Assembly (NCBI RefSeq): GCF_014873875.1 | Contig: NZ_JADBEM010000001.1 | Location: forward strand, 806,001 to 870,000 | DNA length: 64,000 nucleotides | Source: Actinopolymorpha pittospori | Lineage (GTDB): Bacteria > Actinomycetota > Actinomycetes > Propionibacteriales > Actinopolymorphaceae | Direction: 5' to 3' | Shown here: piece by piece, positions 1 to 8,789 of the stretch | Position numbering within the stretch: position 1 is the stretch's first letter | Layout: each line of letters opens with the position of its first letter | Position numbers and translations under genes: made by a program | The notes under the pieces: model-generated | Seen by the model: only the letters and a program-made list of their open reading frames with translations | Told to the model about the DNA's origin: nothing | Databases searched by the model: none

Positions 1-1
1 C

Positions 2-142
2 ACCGCGACCGACCTCAACGGTTACACCGGCCACCAAACCGTCACCGAGGGTACGGACGCGATCGTCGCCCTCGCCACCGAGGCGCCCGGCGCCAGCACC
101 GGACGCTTCGTCGCCCGCTACGGGGAGATCGCCTGGTCCTGA
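2..142 (+). CDS. short-chain dehydrogenase, C-terminal end only
   Basis: The frame is open from the window edge and closes at TGA 140-142, leaving 46 residues. The run NGYTGHQTVTEGTDAIV followed by FVARYGEIAW matches the last part of classical SDR proteins of the carbonyl-reductase-like type, where this segment follows the cofactor-binding and catalytic regions. The catalytic Tyr/Lys and the glycine motif lie outside the window, so activity cannot be judged. No terminator hairpin is obvious after the stop. Confidence 0.7.
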   Translation, partial: TATDLNGYTGHQTVTEGTDAIVALATEAPGASTGRFVARYGEIAWS

Positions 143-449
143 AACCGGCCGTGCCGGATCAGCCACTTCAGGCGACGACGAGGTGCGCGGGCGCTACGAG
201 GTGAGTGACTTGTCCGCAGCGCTCAAGGGAGGTCGCCGTCCAGGGTCCGGATCACCGAGCTGGACTGCGTGGGGCGGGTGCGGTCCGCGGACGATAGCGA
301 CGCCGACGATCCTGCAGGACCACGCACAGAACCCAGCGACTCCTACTGGGGTTCGCCTCAGTAGCCACCGCCGCGCCTCGATGCCAACCTCCCCTAGCGC
401 ATGGAGACGATGGATCCTTCGTGCCTAGGCGGGGAGTCGGCAAATACCG
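143..449. other. intergenic, no recognised gene
   Basis: About 300 bases between the SDR stop and the DyP remnant. Short open frames exist on both strands, but none has a recognisable domain or a good ribosome binding site. I see no convincing repeat or palindrome. Confidence 0.4.
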
Positions 450-1225
450 TTATCGGTGCGAGCTCAACATGTCTCGTCCGAGCCAGTCGTTATCGTCGCG
501 TGCGCCTGGCAGGGCGAAGAAGTAGCCGCCGCCGAACGGTGAGATGTAGTCGATGAGCGGCTCGTCGATGAGGCGCTTCTGGACCGTCACGAATTGCCGG
601 TCCAGGTCCTGGTTGAAGCAGGCGAAGATCAGCCCCATGTCGAGCTGGCCGTTGGGGTCGGTCCCGGCGCTGTAGTTGAACGAGCGCCGCAGCATCCTCT
701 GGTCGTCGACGGTCCCGTCATGCGGGTTCGCGAATCGGATGTGCGCCCATGCGGGCTCGTTACGGGCTTGGCTGACTTGAGCCCGAAGCGGTCGTCGAAA
801 AGGCTGGATCCGACGCTCACCGTCACGGTGAGCCCGTCCGGGGCTATGTCCGGTCCGAGCACACCGTTCTCGTAGGAGGTGGACACCATGCCGTCGTAGG
901 GCACCCCACGTCCGGTCATGAGGTGGCGGATCGTCGAGGTGAGGGTCTTCAGCATCTGCTGCAGTCGCGCGCGATCGGGCGAGGTCACCGTGAACGCCAC
1001 GAACGCCGACGCACGCTGCGCAAGCTCCAGGATGCCGGACTGGTGCTTGCCCTGGAAGGGGTACGCCGCCGGCGGGGTCACAGGCACGCCGCCGTCGGCG
1101 GCCGCGGGGTTGGTGGTGAGGGCCGTGACTGCGGCAACCGCGCCTGCCGACCCTGCGACGGCGGCACCGATGAAGCCCCGCCGGCTGACCCGGTCGCTTG
1201 GTGCTGGCGTCCGAGGCCCGGTCAT
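450..1225 (-). pseudogene. DyP-type haem peroxidase (EfeB-like), internally deleted
   Basis: From ATG 1225 the protein starts with a twin-arginine signal ([12 protein letters not shown]) and then the N-terminal ferredoxin-like half of a DyP/EfeB peroxidase, correct up to FDDRFGLK near 775. The frame then changes. A second frame continues as [16 protein letters not shown] and [11 protein letters not shown], the C-terminal half, to the stop at 450. About 150 residues are missing at the joint, including the GXXDG motif and the proximal haem histidine, so no active enzyme can be made. In intact systems EfeB is exported by Tat and works with EfeU and EfeO in ferrous iron uptake. The start overlaps the upstream EfeO-like stop by four bases, as expected for an efeO-efeB pair. 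Confidence 0.8.
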
Positions 1226-1400
1226 CGGGTGCCGTTCCGGGGTTCGGTGATGACGGCGACGTGGGACAGCAGCTCGACGGTTTGCTGAACGTCGGCGTTG
1301 AGCTCAGCCCGCTGGCCGATGGTGAGTGACGACAAGGGGATCCATCCGTCTCGGTCGCGGTAGCTCTGTACCAGCTGCTGTGTCTTCTTCAGCCACTCCA
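1222..1400 (-). pseudogene. EfeO-like iron-uptake protein, C-terminal fragment
   Basis: About 60 residues, from [19 protein letters not shown] to [16 protein letters not shown], resemble the end of EfeO-type imelysin-fold lipoproteins, in which a D-G-(W/F) stretch is followed by a helix ending in an EPLS-like segment. Its stop (1222-1224) overlaps the ATG of the DyP remnant, which supports the assignment. The fragment begins at a joint near 1395-1405 with unrelated coding sequence. Family assignment rests on short similarity and context. Confidence 0.4.
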
Positions 1401-1724
1401 GCCCTGCATGGCGAACTCGAAGTTGCCCTTGTCGAGGTCGATGGGTTGTTGGGTGAAGGTCACGCCGCGCATCGTGAGCTGGATCCCGAAGCCCTTGAGG
1501 CGCTCCCGGCGGACGCGTGCCCACTCGGAGTCAGTCAGCGGTCGGCCGGCGCGACGCTCGGCGTCGGCGTCCGGGTAGGAGAACGACAGCTGTCCGAGCG
1601 ACAGTTTGCCCTCGCGGAGGTCCGCCGGTGCGAGGTTCTCGTCGAGCAGTTGCTCCACTAGGTCAAGGTCGCCCGTCACGGCCGCTGGCCTCCCATGTCG
1701 CGGCAGACTGAGGCGACACCCCAT
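1395..1724 (-). pseudogene. possible ABC solute-binding protein fragment
   Basis: The frame contains GFGIQLTMRGVTFTQQPIDLDKGNFEFAMQGW, similar to the region of peptide or sugar binding proteins where a partner strand precedes a G-(D/N)-F-(D/E)-x-A-x-x-G-W motif. It stops abruptly where the EfeO-like fragment begins. There is no N-terminal half and no signal sequence. I infer a deletion joint between two unrelated genes; the exact family is uncertain. Confidence 0.35.
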
Positions 1725-1820
1725 GCGCGGGAATCGTGCTGTTGGGGGTCAGCGTTGTGCGTGCGGTGAGCGGCGATCGTCGGCTCAAGCGTGAGGTAGT
1801 TGAACACGGCGATCAGGGAC

Positions 1821-1935
1821 CACGAGGTTGGCGGTGCGCCTGGCAGACCACTTGCGGGCGCCAGGCGCACCACCACCATGATGCGCTCGACCACCCCCGA
1901 CGTCGAGCCCGAGCTACCCCCGTCATGGCTCTCAG
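1821..1935 (-). repeat. dispersed repeat, copy 1, with conserved hairpin
   Basis: About 115 bases that recur in the opposite orientation at 37596-37709 with scattered substitutions. The core is a hairpin: GGTGCGCCTGGC (1833-1844) pairs with GCCAGGCGCACC (1860-1871) around a 15-base loop. The stem is conserved in the other copy while the loop differs. Neither copy lies in a recognisable gene. Confidence 0.7.
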
Positions 1936-2508
1936 CTAAGAAGCCCCTACTACCCAGCCTCTACCGGGATTCCTTGCTCGTTCAGCGGCGCGGAGAGCGC
2001 GGAGAGCGCGGAGAGCGCGATCAGCGGTTGTCTGTGGCGTGTCCAGGTACTCGATCTCACGTCAGGTAGGCGTTGTGGACGCGCAAGCTCGCGGTCGAGC
2101 CGTGAGCCGCAGCCAGGCGGACCCCATAGTGAAGCCGATGCTGCAGCTCGTCGACGCGGGCGCCGTCTGCTCGATCGGCTGCGGTCCGGTCGCATTCGGC
2201 GCACGACCACCGGCCCAGCCAGCATGGGAGTGCGCGCCGGGGCCCTCGCCGGCGCCTGGGTGGGGTGGTGCGAGTGGATGGCGAGAGGCTTCTAAACCAC
2301 CAGCGCGTGCGGACATGCTCGGCTCACCGGATGCCCAGCCGCAGGATCCGCACCTGCATCTCGAGCTCCCCCCAGCGAGCCTCGGCCCGGGCCGATCAGC
2401 TTCGCGACCTCGCAGTCGACGTCGAGGTAACGAACTTCGCCCTGTCCCCCACGGAGGGAGTGCCTTCACCCTTGAGAGGGAGGCTCATCAAGAGGGGGCC
2501 ACGCGATC
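1936..2508. other. intergenic, no recognised gene
   Basis: This stretch holds a small tandem repeat (1990-2016) but no reading frame that I can tie to a protein family. Frames open on both strands translate to Arg/Pro-rich sequence typical of non-coding high-GC DNA. Confidence 0.4.
1990..2016. repeat. tandem repeat, 9 bp x 3
   Basis: Three perfect copies of GCGGAGAGC in a row, in a gene-free stretch. No function is suggested by position. Confidence 0.85.
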
Positions 2509-3357
2509 ATGGCGGGTATGGAATCACGTGTACGTCCAGTACTGCTGGCAGCAGGATGGGCGGGGGCTGCGGCACTCATCCTGGTCGCTCCCGGCAACCT
2601 GGTGATGCGTCTCGTATTCGGCAAGTTCGACGACCCATCGCTGGTCCGGCAGGTCCTCCTCGCTGCGCTGGGACTGATGGTTGCCCTCGCCACCGGATAC
2701 TACGGTCTGCGAACCTCCAACCGTCCACCCGACGCCCGCCCCGACGGGACGTTGCGCCCCGCGCCGTGGGTCAAGGCAGTGACCTGGGCGGCGGCGGCCG
2801 TACCGCTGCTCGGGTTCTCAGTCCCCCACATGCTGTGGGGGCTGGGGGTACCGTTCGGCGTCGCGGAAACCGAAGCGATCAAGGACGCCAGTTCCGGCGC
2901 ATCGGTGGCCTTCTGGGGGCTGCTCGTAGCCGGACCGGCGGCGGGGGGCCTGCTCACCCTGGGGTTGATCTGGCCGTGGGGCCAGATCGTGCCGTCCTGG
3001 ATACCATTCGCGGGCGGGCGGCGGGTTCCACGCTTGCTTCCCGTCGTCCCTCCTGCCGTGGTAGGCATACTCGTCGGCCAGTACGGGGCGATGATGTCCG
3101 GCTGTCTGGCCTTCGGCTTCACGCGCACGTGCGCCCCTGACGGGGGCACCCAGGCCCTCGAAGGTAACTGGGCGTTCTCCGGAACCTACCCGGTCTTCCT
3201 ACTCTGGGGCGGCTTCCTGCTCGCTGCCACCGCCGGCTACGTCCACACCACTCGTGCCAGCATCTCACCGAGGCGACCAAACGAACCCCACGTTCGACCT
3301 GTCGATGTGTCCTCAGGGCCCAGTTGGCGTTTCAGTTCTCCGTCTGGCAGGGCCTAG
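2509..3357 (+). CDS. multi-spanning membrane protein of unknown function
   Basis: 282 residues with about six or seven hydrophobic segments. The first is at residues 12-35 (LLAAGWAGAAALILV), others at about 47-66, 88-108, 133-155, 175-197 and 224-243. The two loops before and after the third segment are hydrophilic. The C-terminal 35 residues are polar and rich in Arg/Pro/Ser. No enzymatic motif is visible. It is flanked by degraded DNA on both sides and has no operon partner. The start is the ATG at 2509; a second ATG at 2518 is possible. I do not recognise the family. Confidence 0.6.
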   Translation: MAGMESRVRPVLLAAGWAGAAALILVAPGNLVMRLVFGKFDDPSLVRQVLLAALGLMVALATGYYGLRTSNRPPDARPDGTLRPAPWVKAVTWAAAAVPLLGFSVPHMLWGLGVPFGVAETEAIKDASSGASVAFWGLLVAGPAAGGLLTLGLIWPWGQIVPSWIPFAGGRRVPRLLPVVPPAVVGILVGQYGAMMSGCLAFGFTRTCAPDGGTQALEGNWAFSGTYPVFLLWGGFLLAATAGYVHTTRASISPRRPNEPHVRPVDVSSGPSWRFSSPSGRA

Positions 3358-3504
3358 CCGTGAACTTTCTTCCTACGTGGCCTCGTAACCAGCTACCTCA
3401 CTGGGAGGTGGTTCGGCCTCTAGGAGGCCACCAACTTCAGCTTGACTAGAAGCTACCAGTGAGCGCAGAAAGCCCGTCGAACAACTCGGCGTTGCCGGCG
3501 CCTC

Positions 3505-5204
3505 GTGCGTGAAGCGGTACCCGGAGCGCCGGTCGACGGTGTACGAGCACGCGGCGGAGATCAGAAGCGGTTCAATCAGCGGGACTTCAAGGACCCGAGG
3601 TGGGGCCGGGAGTCCCGCGGCTCCTGTACGGGGCGGGCGTGGACGCACGCCGATGGGGCCGGTGGCGCTGTTCAACCACGCGGTGACGTGGCTGCCCGGG
3701 ACCGGGTGCTGCTGCCCCGGTTGAGCGTGCAGGCCCAGCAGGTGTCCGAGGCCCGGACGACGGCCGAGCGGTGCCTGTACGAGGCGGTGGCCAAGGCGAC
3801 ACACCGAGCCGATCCCGCGCTCGCGCCGGCCTCCGGTCTGGGGGTGGGCGAGGTGGACGTGTCCGGGATACCGCCGCGGCGCTGGCGGAGCTGTCGCGGT
3901 ACGGGATCGACGGCAAGGCGTCGCTGCTCAAGCGGAACGGGGATTCCTGGCGCCTGGCCACGCTGCTGGCCACTGCGGTCTACCTGACGTCCCGGGGGGT
4001 CGATGACGCCCTGGACCTGCTGGAGGTGCTGATCGCGACGAACCTGCTGGCCAGGGCGGAGCTGGAGACGGCGAAGGAGAAGCTGAAGACTCTGCCGCGA
4101 GTGGAGCTGGCGTCGGCGAAGCTGGCCGCCGCGTTCCAGATCGTGTTCGACACCACCAGCGAGCAGGTCGACACCGACACCGGGGAGATCAGCCCGCCCG
4201 AGGTGAAGTCGCTGCCGGACCTGATGGGACCAAGAAGGTCGGCCCCGCCGAGATCGACACCGGCCTGCTCACCGGGTCGTGGCGGCGCCTGGTGCTGTCC
4301 GCGCCGCACCTGGAGCCGGCCACGGTCGACTGGAAGGCGTACGCGTTCTGCGTGCTGGAGCAGGTGCACGGGATGCTGCGAAGCAAGCAGGTGTTCGCAA
4401 GAACTCCTCCAAGTGGGGCGACCCGAGGGCGAAGCTGCTGGGCGGGGACGCTTGAGAGCAAGCCAAGCCGACTGTGCTCGCCTCGCTGAACCTGCCCGCC
4501 GAGGCTGGGGAGCACCTGGCGGCACGGGCCGCGTTGCTGGACGGCACCTACCGCGAGGTCGCCGCGCGGATGCCGGCGAACTCCCAGATCGTGTTCGACG
4601 ACGGCCGCCTGCACTTCGCCGCCCTGGAGCCGGAGCCGGAACCCGCCTCCCTACGCCAGCCGCGAGGCGGTGGAGGCGATGCTGCCCCGGTCGACCTGCC
4701 GGAGGCGCTGCTGGAGGTGTTCTCGTGGACCGGTGCTGACCAGGCGTTCACCTCGGTCACCGGCGGCGAGGCGAGGCTGAAGGACCTGCACGTGACGATC
4801 GCCGCGCTCCTGGTCGCGCACAGCTGCAACGTCGGCTACACCCCCGTGATCGGGGCCGCGGACGCCCTGAAGTACGGCCGCCTGTCCCACGTCGACCAGA
4901 CCTACCTCCGGCCGGCGACGTGGCGGGCCGCGAACGCCAAACTGATCCATTGCCAGGCGTCGATTCCGCTGGCGCAAGTCTGGGGGTCCTCAACGCCCTC
5001 GTGCTGTTCAACACGCGGTACATGGATGCCGCGGTGAACCAACTGCGGGCGGACGGCTTCGACGTCCGCGACGAGGACGTCGCTCGCCTCTCCCCGTTCG
5101 TGCGGCACCACATCAACATGCTGGGCCGGTACTCCTTCCAGCCTCCCGACCTGCCCGGCGGCCTGCGCCCGCTGCGCCACCCGGGCTCCGCCGACGACGA
5201 GTGA
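3505..5204 (+). pseudogene. Tn3-family transposase, frameshifted and deleted
   Basis: Pieces of a Tn3-family transposase (about 1,000 residues when intact) lie in the right order in changing frames: VYEHAAEIR; FNQRDFKDPRWG; GPVALFNHAVTWL; RDRVLLPRLSVQAQQVSEA; ELSRYGIDGKASLLKRNGDS with VDDALDLLEVLIATNLLARAE; then LLEVFSWTGADQAFTSVTGG and HCQASIPLAQVWG; and finally FNTRYMDAAVNQLRADGFDV with the usual C-terminal NMLGRYSF segment. At least five frameshifts and two internal deletions are visible. The larger deletion removes the segment after QVWG that normally carries part of the DDE site. No Tn3 inverted repeats or resolvase are seen. Confidence 0.85.
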
Positions 5205-5220
5205 GTGAGTGAGTGAGTGA
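5201..5220. repeat. GTGA tetranucleotide repeat x5
   Basis: Five perfect GTGA units begin inside the stop region of the Tn3 transposase remnant (TGA at 5202-5204). This is a simple repeat prone to slippage. Confidence 0.9.
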
Positions 5221-5309
5221 CAAGCCAGCCCGGGCCAGGTGCCGGGCGGCTGGTGTCGCGTACCAGTGGGTGCAGCCGGACGATCGGCAGCGCGTCCAGC
5301 GGCCGCGGA

Positions 5310-5331
5310 GTGCCAAGTTAACTTGACACTT
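5310..5331. repeat. near-perfect palindrome at the TetR 3' end
   Basis: A 22-base inverted repeat centred on AAGTTAACTT, with one mismatch per arm, overlaps the last codons and stop of the TetR gene. Its minus-strand arm GTGTCAAGTTAAC is identical to 13 bases of the IS256 terminal repeat at 14469-14481. It could be a transcription stop, an operator, or a scar from an IS256-type end. Confidence 0.5.
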
Positions 5332-5944
5332 CCTCCCGTCGCCGGTCATCGCTGGCTGTGGCGGGGATGGCGTTGTCGATGAGGACGGCGGCGATGGCGG
5401 CGGCGGTGGGGAAGGCGTCGGCGTTGAGGACCCGGGTGCGGGCCGCGGCGCCGTCGATGAGCAGCGCGAGCTGCTCGCCGAGCTGTTCAGGGTCGGCGGC
5501 GCCGGCTTCGCGGGCGGTGTCGGCGAGCCGCGCGGCGACGGCTTTCTTGTAGTCGCGTGCGTACTGGGATGCGGGGTGCTGGGGGTCGTGGAGTTCGACG
5601 GCGGCGCCGATGTAGGGGCACAGGGGGGTGGTGGGGGGGATGTCGAAGGCGGCGAGGAGCCGTTCGCGGGGCGTGAGGTCGGTGCGGTCGAACACGCCGG
5701 ACAGAACGGAGGGGTCGAACCGGCGCAGGTACTCGGCGACGAGTTCGTCCTTGCCGGTGAAGTGCTGGTAGGCCGTGCGCTTGGACACCTGGGCCGCCGC
5801 GCAAAGCTGGTCCATGCCGGTGCGGTTGATGCCCTGCTCGCGGAACAGCTGCTGGGATGCGCTGAGGATGCGCTCGCGGGCGCCCCGGCCGCGGCGGCGG
5901 CCCGTGGGGCCCTTCTCCAACTCCATCTTCTCCAGCTCCGTCAT
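5318..5944 (-). CDS. TetR-family transcriptional regulator
   Basis: 208 residues from ATG 5944. The N-terminal helix-turn-helix reads ERILSASQQLF, GINRTGMDQLCAAAQVSKRT, AYQHFTGKDELVAEYL (about residues 21-67), followed by a ligand-binding C-terminal domain. It is divergent from the SDR gene at 6089, and the 144-base gap contains two palindromes, so repression of its own gene and of the SDR/reductase pair is likely. The ligand is unknown. The last codons lie in a palindrome related to an IS256 end, so the C-terminus may be slightly altered. Confidence 0.9.
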   Translation of the reverse strand: MTELEKMELEKGPTGRRRGRGARERILSASQQLFREQGINRTGMDQLCAAAQVSKRTAYQHFTGKDELVAEYLRRFDPSVLSGVFDRTDLTPRERLLAAFDIPPTTPLCPYIGAAVELHDPQHPASQYARDYKKAVAARLADTAREAGAADPEQLGEQLALLIDGAAARTRVLNADAFPTAAAIAAVLIDNAIPATASDDRRREEVSS

Positions 5945-5954
5945 GGGTCCATCA

Positions 5955-6045
5955 TACCCGTTGGGTAACGATCGGTGTACATAGTTTGCGTTCCCGGCCA
6001 CCCGCCCCGTACCTTTAAGCACACAGACCGGTGTACCTAACACCG
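5955..6045. promoter_or_regulatory. probable TetR operators between divergent genes
   Basis: Two palindromes lie between the TetR gene and the SDR gene: TACCCGTTGGGTA at 5955-5967, just upstream of the TetR start, and CGGTGTACCTAACACCG at 6029-6045. The half-motif CGGTGTAC also occurs at 5973-5980. Arrangement fits autoregulation plus control of the SDR operon. Confidence 0.55.
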
Positions 6046-6088
6046 TCACCCCAGGTGCCCACGGCACCACCGACCCAAGGGAACGACT

Positions 6089-6824
6089 ATGGGAAAGCTT
6101 GACGGCAAGGTCGCGGTCATCACCGGCGGCACCACCGGCATGGCGCTGGCCGGCGCGAAGCTGTTCGTCGATGAGGGAGCGCACGTCTTCATCACCGGCC
6201 GCCGCCAGGACGCCCTGGACGAGGCCGTGAAGCAGATCGGCCGCAACGTCACCGGCGTCCAGGGCGACGCCGCCAACCTGGACGACCTGGACCGCCTGTA
6301 CGACACCGTCAAGCGGGAGAAGGGAAGCCTCGACGTGCTGTGGGCCAGCGCCGGAGGGGGCGAGCCCGCCCCGCTCGGCGAGATCACCGAAGCCCACTTC
6401 GACACCTGGTTCGGGCTCAACGCCCGCGGCACCCTGTTCACCGTCCAGAAGGCCCTCCCGCTCTTCAACGACGGCGGCTCCATCCTCATGACCGGCTCCA
6501 ACGCCTCCCTCGGCGCCTTCCCCGGGTGGAGCGTCTACGCCGGCAGCAAGGCCGTCCAGCAGGCATGGGCCCGCATCTGGCTCAACGAGCTCAAGGACCG
6601 CCGCATCCGGGTCAACGTCCTGACCCCCTGGGCAGGTCGCCACCGCCAAGCAGGAAGAACTCTTCGACGAGGCCACCAAGCGGCAGTTCGAGTCGCTCAT
6701 CCCTCGCGGCCAGATGGGCCGCCCCGACGAGATTGCTGCCGCCGCCCTCTTCCTCGCCTCCGACGACTCCAGCTACGTCAACGGCATGGAACTCGTCGCC
6801 GACGGCGGCACTACCGCCATCTAA
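6089..6824 (+). pseudogene. SDR oxidoreductase with a single-base frameshift
   Basis: From ATG 6089 the protein shows the SDR cofactor region (VAVITGGTTGMALAGAKLF) and the active site, with Ser in SILMTGSNAS and the YxxxK pair in YAGSKAVQQAW. After RVNVLTP, near 6631, the frame is lost. The third frame continues as [18 protein letters not shown] and ends in [12 protein letters not shown] at 6824, the normal SDR C-terminus. Removing one base (a T in the ccctggg run) restores a 244-residue protein. This may be a true recent mutation or a sequencing error. A TetR gene is divergent and an NADP-binding reductase follows 33 bases on. Confidence 0.85.
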
Positions 6825-6857
6825 ACCGAACAACCCACAATCAGGGCAGGACAGCTC

Positions 6858-7481
6858 ATGAGCAACATCAGCATCATCGGCACCGGCAACATGGCCCGCA
6901 CCATCGGCGCGCGGGCGGTAGCGGGCGGCAACACCGTCGAGGTCATGGGCCGGGATCAGTCCAAGGCCGCTGACCTGGCCAAGGCTCTCGGCGGCGGCGC
7001 CACGACGGGAGAATGGGGCACCGCCCCGGCCGGGGACATCGTCATCGTGGCCCTGTTGTACGACGGTGTCCTGCCGGTCGTCGCCCAGTACGGAAACGCT
7101 CTCGCGGGCAAGGTCATCGTCGACATCAGCAATCCCTTCAATTCCACGTTCGACGGGCTAGCCCACCGCGAGGAGACCTCGATCGCGCAGGAAGTCGCCA
7201 AGGCGGCCCCGGCCAGCGCCAGCGTGGTGAAGGCGTTCAACACCATCTTCCGCCATGTCCTGGAGAAGGGTCGGCCCGACGTCTTCATCGCTGGCGACAA
7301 TGCGCAGGCCAAGGCAAGTGTGGAGGCGTTCATCGAGAGCCTCGGACTGCGCCCGCTAGACGTCGGCGGCCTGAAAATGGCGCATTGGCTGGAAGGAGCG
7401 GGCGTGGTCACGGTGGGCCTCGCCAACCACGGGGTGGGGAACTTGGACTTCGCCCTCAGCATCACCGAACTTCCCGTCTGA
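6858..7481 (+). CDS. NADP-binding oxidoreductase (F420H2:NADP reductase-like)
   Basis: 207 residues. The N-terminal Rossmann motif is ISIIGTGNMARTIGARAVAGG (residues 4-24), and the sequence continues with VIVALLYDGVLPVV and VIVDISNPF, typical of the F420-dependent NADP oxidoreductase family. SVVKAFNTIF is a conserved substrate-side stretch, and the protein ends with the dimer helix region. Such proteins move hydride between NADP(H) and F420, or act on other substrates in paralogues. It follows the SDR remnant in the same direction and is probably controlled by the TetR protein upstream. Length is normal for the family. Confidence 0.8.
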   Translation: MSNISIIGTGNMARTIGARAVAGGNTVEVMGRDQSKAADLAKALGGGATTGEWGTAPAGDIVIVALLYDGVLPVVAQYGNALAGKVIVDISNPFNSTFDGLAHREETSIAQEVAKAAPASASVVKAFNTIFRHVLEKGRPDVFIAGDNAQAKASVEAFIESLGLRPLDVGGLKMAHWLEGAGVVTVGLANHGVGNLDFALSITELPV

Positions 7482-7624
7482 GCAACGGTTGACGGGTGGC
7501 CGCCGCCGCAGCACGGCGACGGGCAGTAAGCGGCACCCAGGTCATGCGAGCTAGGCCTACCTCCTGGTGATGTCGAGCCTGCTGGGACATTCCTCCGGTC
7601 CTGTCCCCGGGCTGTTTTAGGCCC

Positions 7625-8647
7625 TCAGCGTCGGCTGTCTCCCGGCGCGAGCAGGCTGGTGACCTCGGCAACCGCCTCCACCGACGGGTGGAAGTACTTC
7701 CGTACGTTCTCCGGCTTCTTGTGCCGGGACTTCGCCATGAGCATCGGCAGGCTGGCCCCGGCCTCGTCGAGGTGGGTCAGCCCGGAGTGCCGGTACTCGT
7801 GCAGCTCCCAGCCCCTTCCCGGCCCTTCGCTGACAGCCGTGTGCGCGTCCAGCAGGGCGCGGGCCCGCCCGTACGACAGCCGGACCAGGCCGGTGTCCGG
7901 GCAGAAGTCACGGGGGGCTAAGGACCTTTCCCGGCCCCGGCTTGCGATGGGTGACGAACACCGGCCCGCGGGTGCGGCCCTTGATCGGCCGGGGCAGCAG
8001 CCGAGCCGTGCCCACGTCCCAGTACACGGTCTCCAGCACGAACTCCTCGCGCGGGCGCCCCGGCGCCGGGTACCCGGCTGGGCGCCCTTCGCCTTGACCG
8101 GGGCCCGGCGGCCCGCCAGGTCCAGCTCCTCGATGTTGACGCCCAGGACCTCCTCCGACCGTGCGACGGTCTCGTACAGCATTCGCCACAGCGTCTTCTC
8201 CCGAAGGTGGACGTCGCGGCGGGCGATCGCCCGGTCAACGGCCATGTTCGAGCGCGCCGGGGTCTGCGAGTCCGGCGGAGGCATCCGCTTCACCCAGGCC
8301 GGAACTGCCGGGCCGTCGTAGCCGCGCTCGGCACACCAGCCCAGCCATGACAACACCGCCGCCCGGCGGGCGTTCCAGGTGTTGACCGCCGCCCCACCCC
8401 ACAACTGTTCGAGGGTGCCGCCATCCTCGTCGCCCTCCACCGTGGAGAGCGGCCGGGCCTCGCCGAGGTGCTCGGCGGTCTTGCCCACCCCGATGCCATA
8501 CGAGCGGAGGGTGTTGGAGTTGCCGAGCGAGTCGAGGAAGACGTCGGCCGCCGCGCGGACGGTCAACGCGTTCCCGACACCATCGCCGACGCGGGCGTGG
8601 AGAACTACGTTGAGGCGGCGGCGCTCACCCCGGACGCGCTCGCCCAC
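7625..8647 (-). pseudogene. tyrosine recombinase (phage-type integrase), frame-damaged
   Basis: The frame from ATG 8647 to 7625 is open throughout. The core-binding domain ([37 protein letters not shown]) and the catalytic Arg region ([20 protein letters not shown]) are good, and the C-terminal catalytic part shows HEYRHSG, KSRHKK and the Tyr nucleophile in RKYFHP. However, about 45 residues in the middle are in the wrong frame. The correct segment, [19 protein letters not shown] and [14 protein letters not shown], lies in another frame at about 7915-8060. Two compensating frameshifts are the simplest explanation. It is probably inactive unless these are sequence errors. No attachment site or phage genes adjoin it. 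Confidence 0.75.
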
Positions 8648-8789
8648 CCCGCCCGGCCAGGATCCCAGTCTGGACGATCACCTGCTTCACCGCGTCGTTG
8701 ATCCGGTGCGGTGGTCTTCCGGCGGCCGATTCCCAGCCCCCGAAACCTACAAACCCGCGGGTACGAAAGCAGGGTGCGGTGATCGCGGA

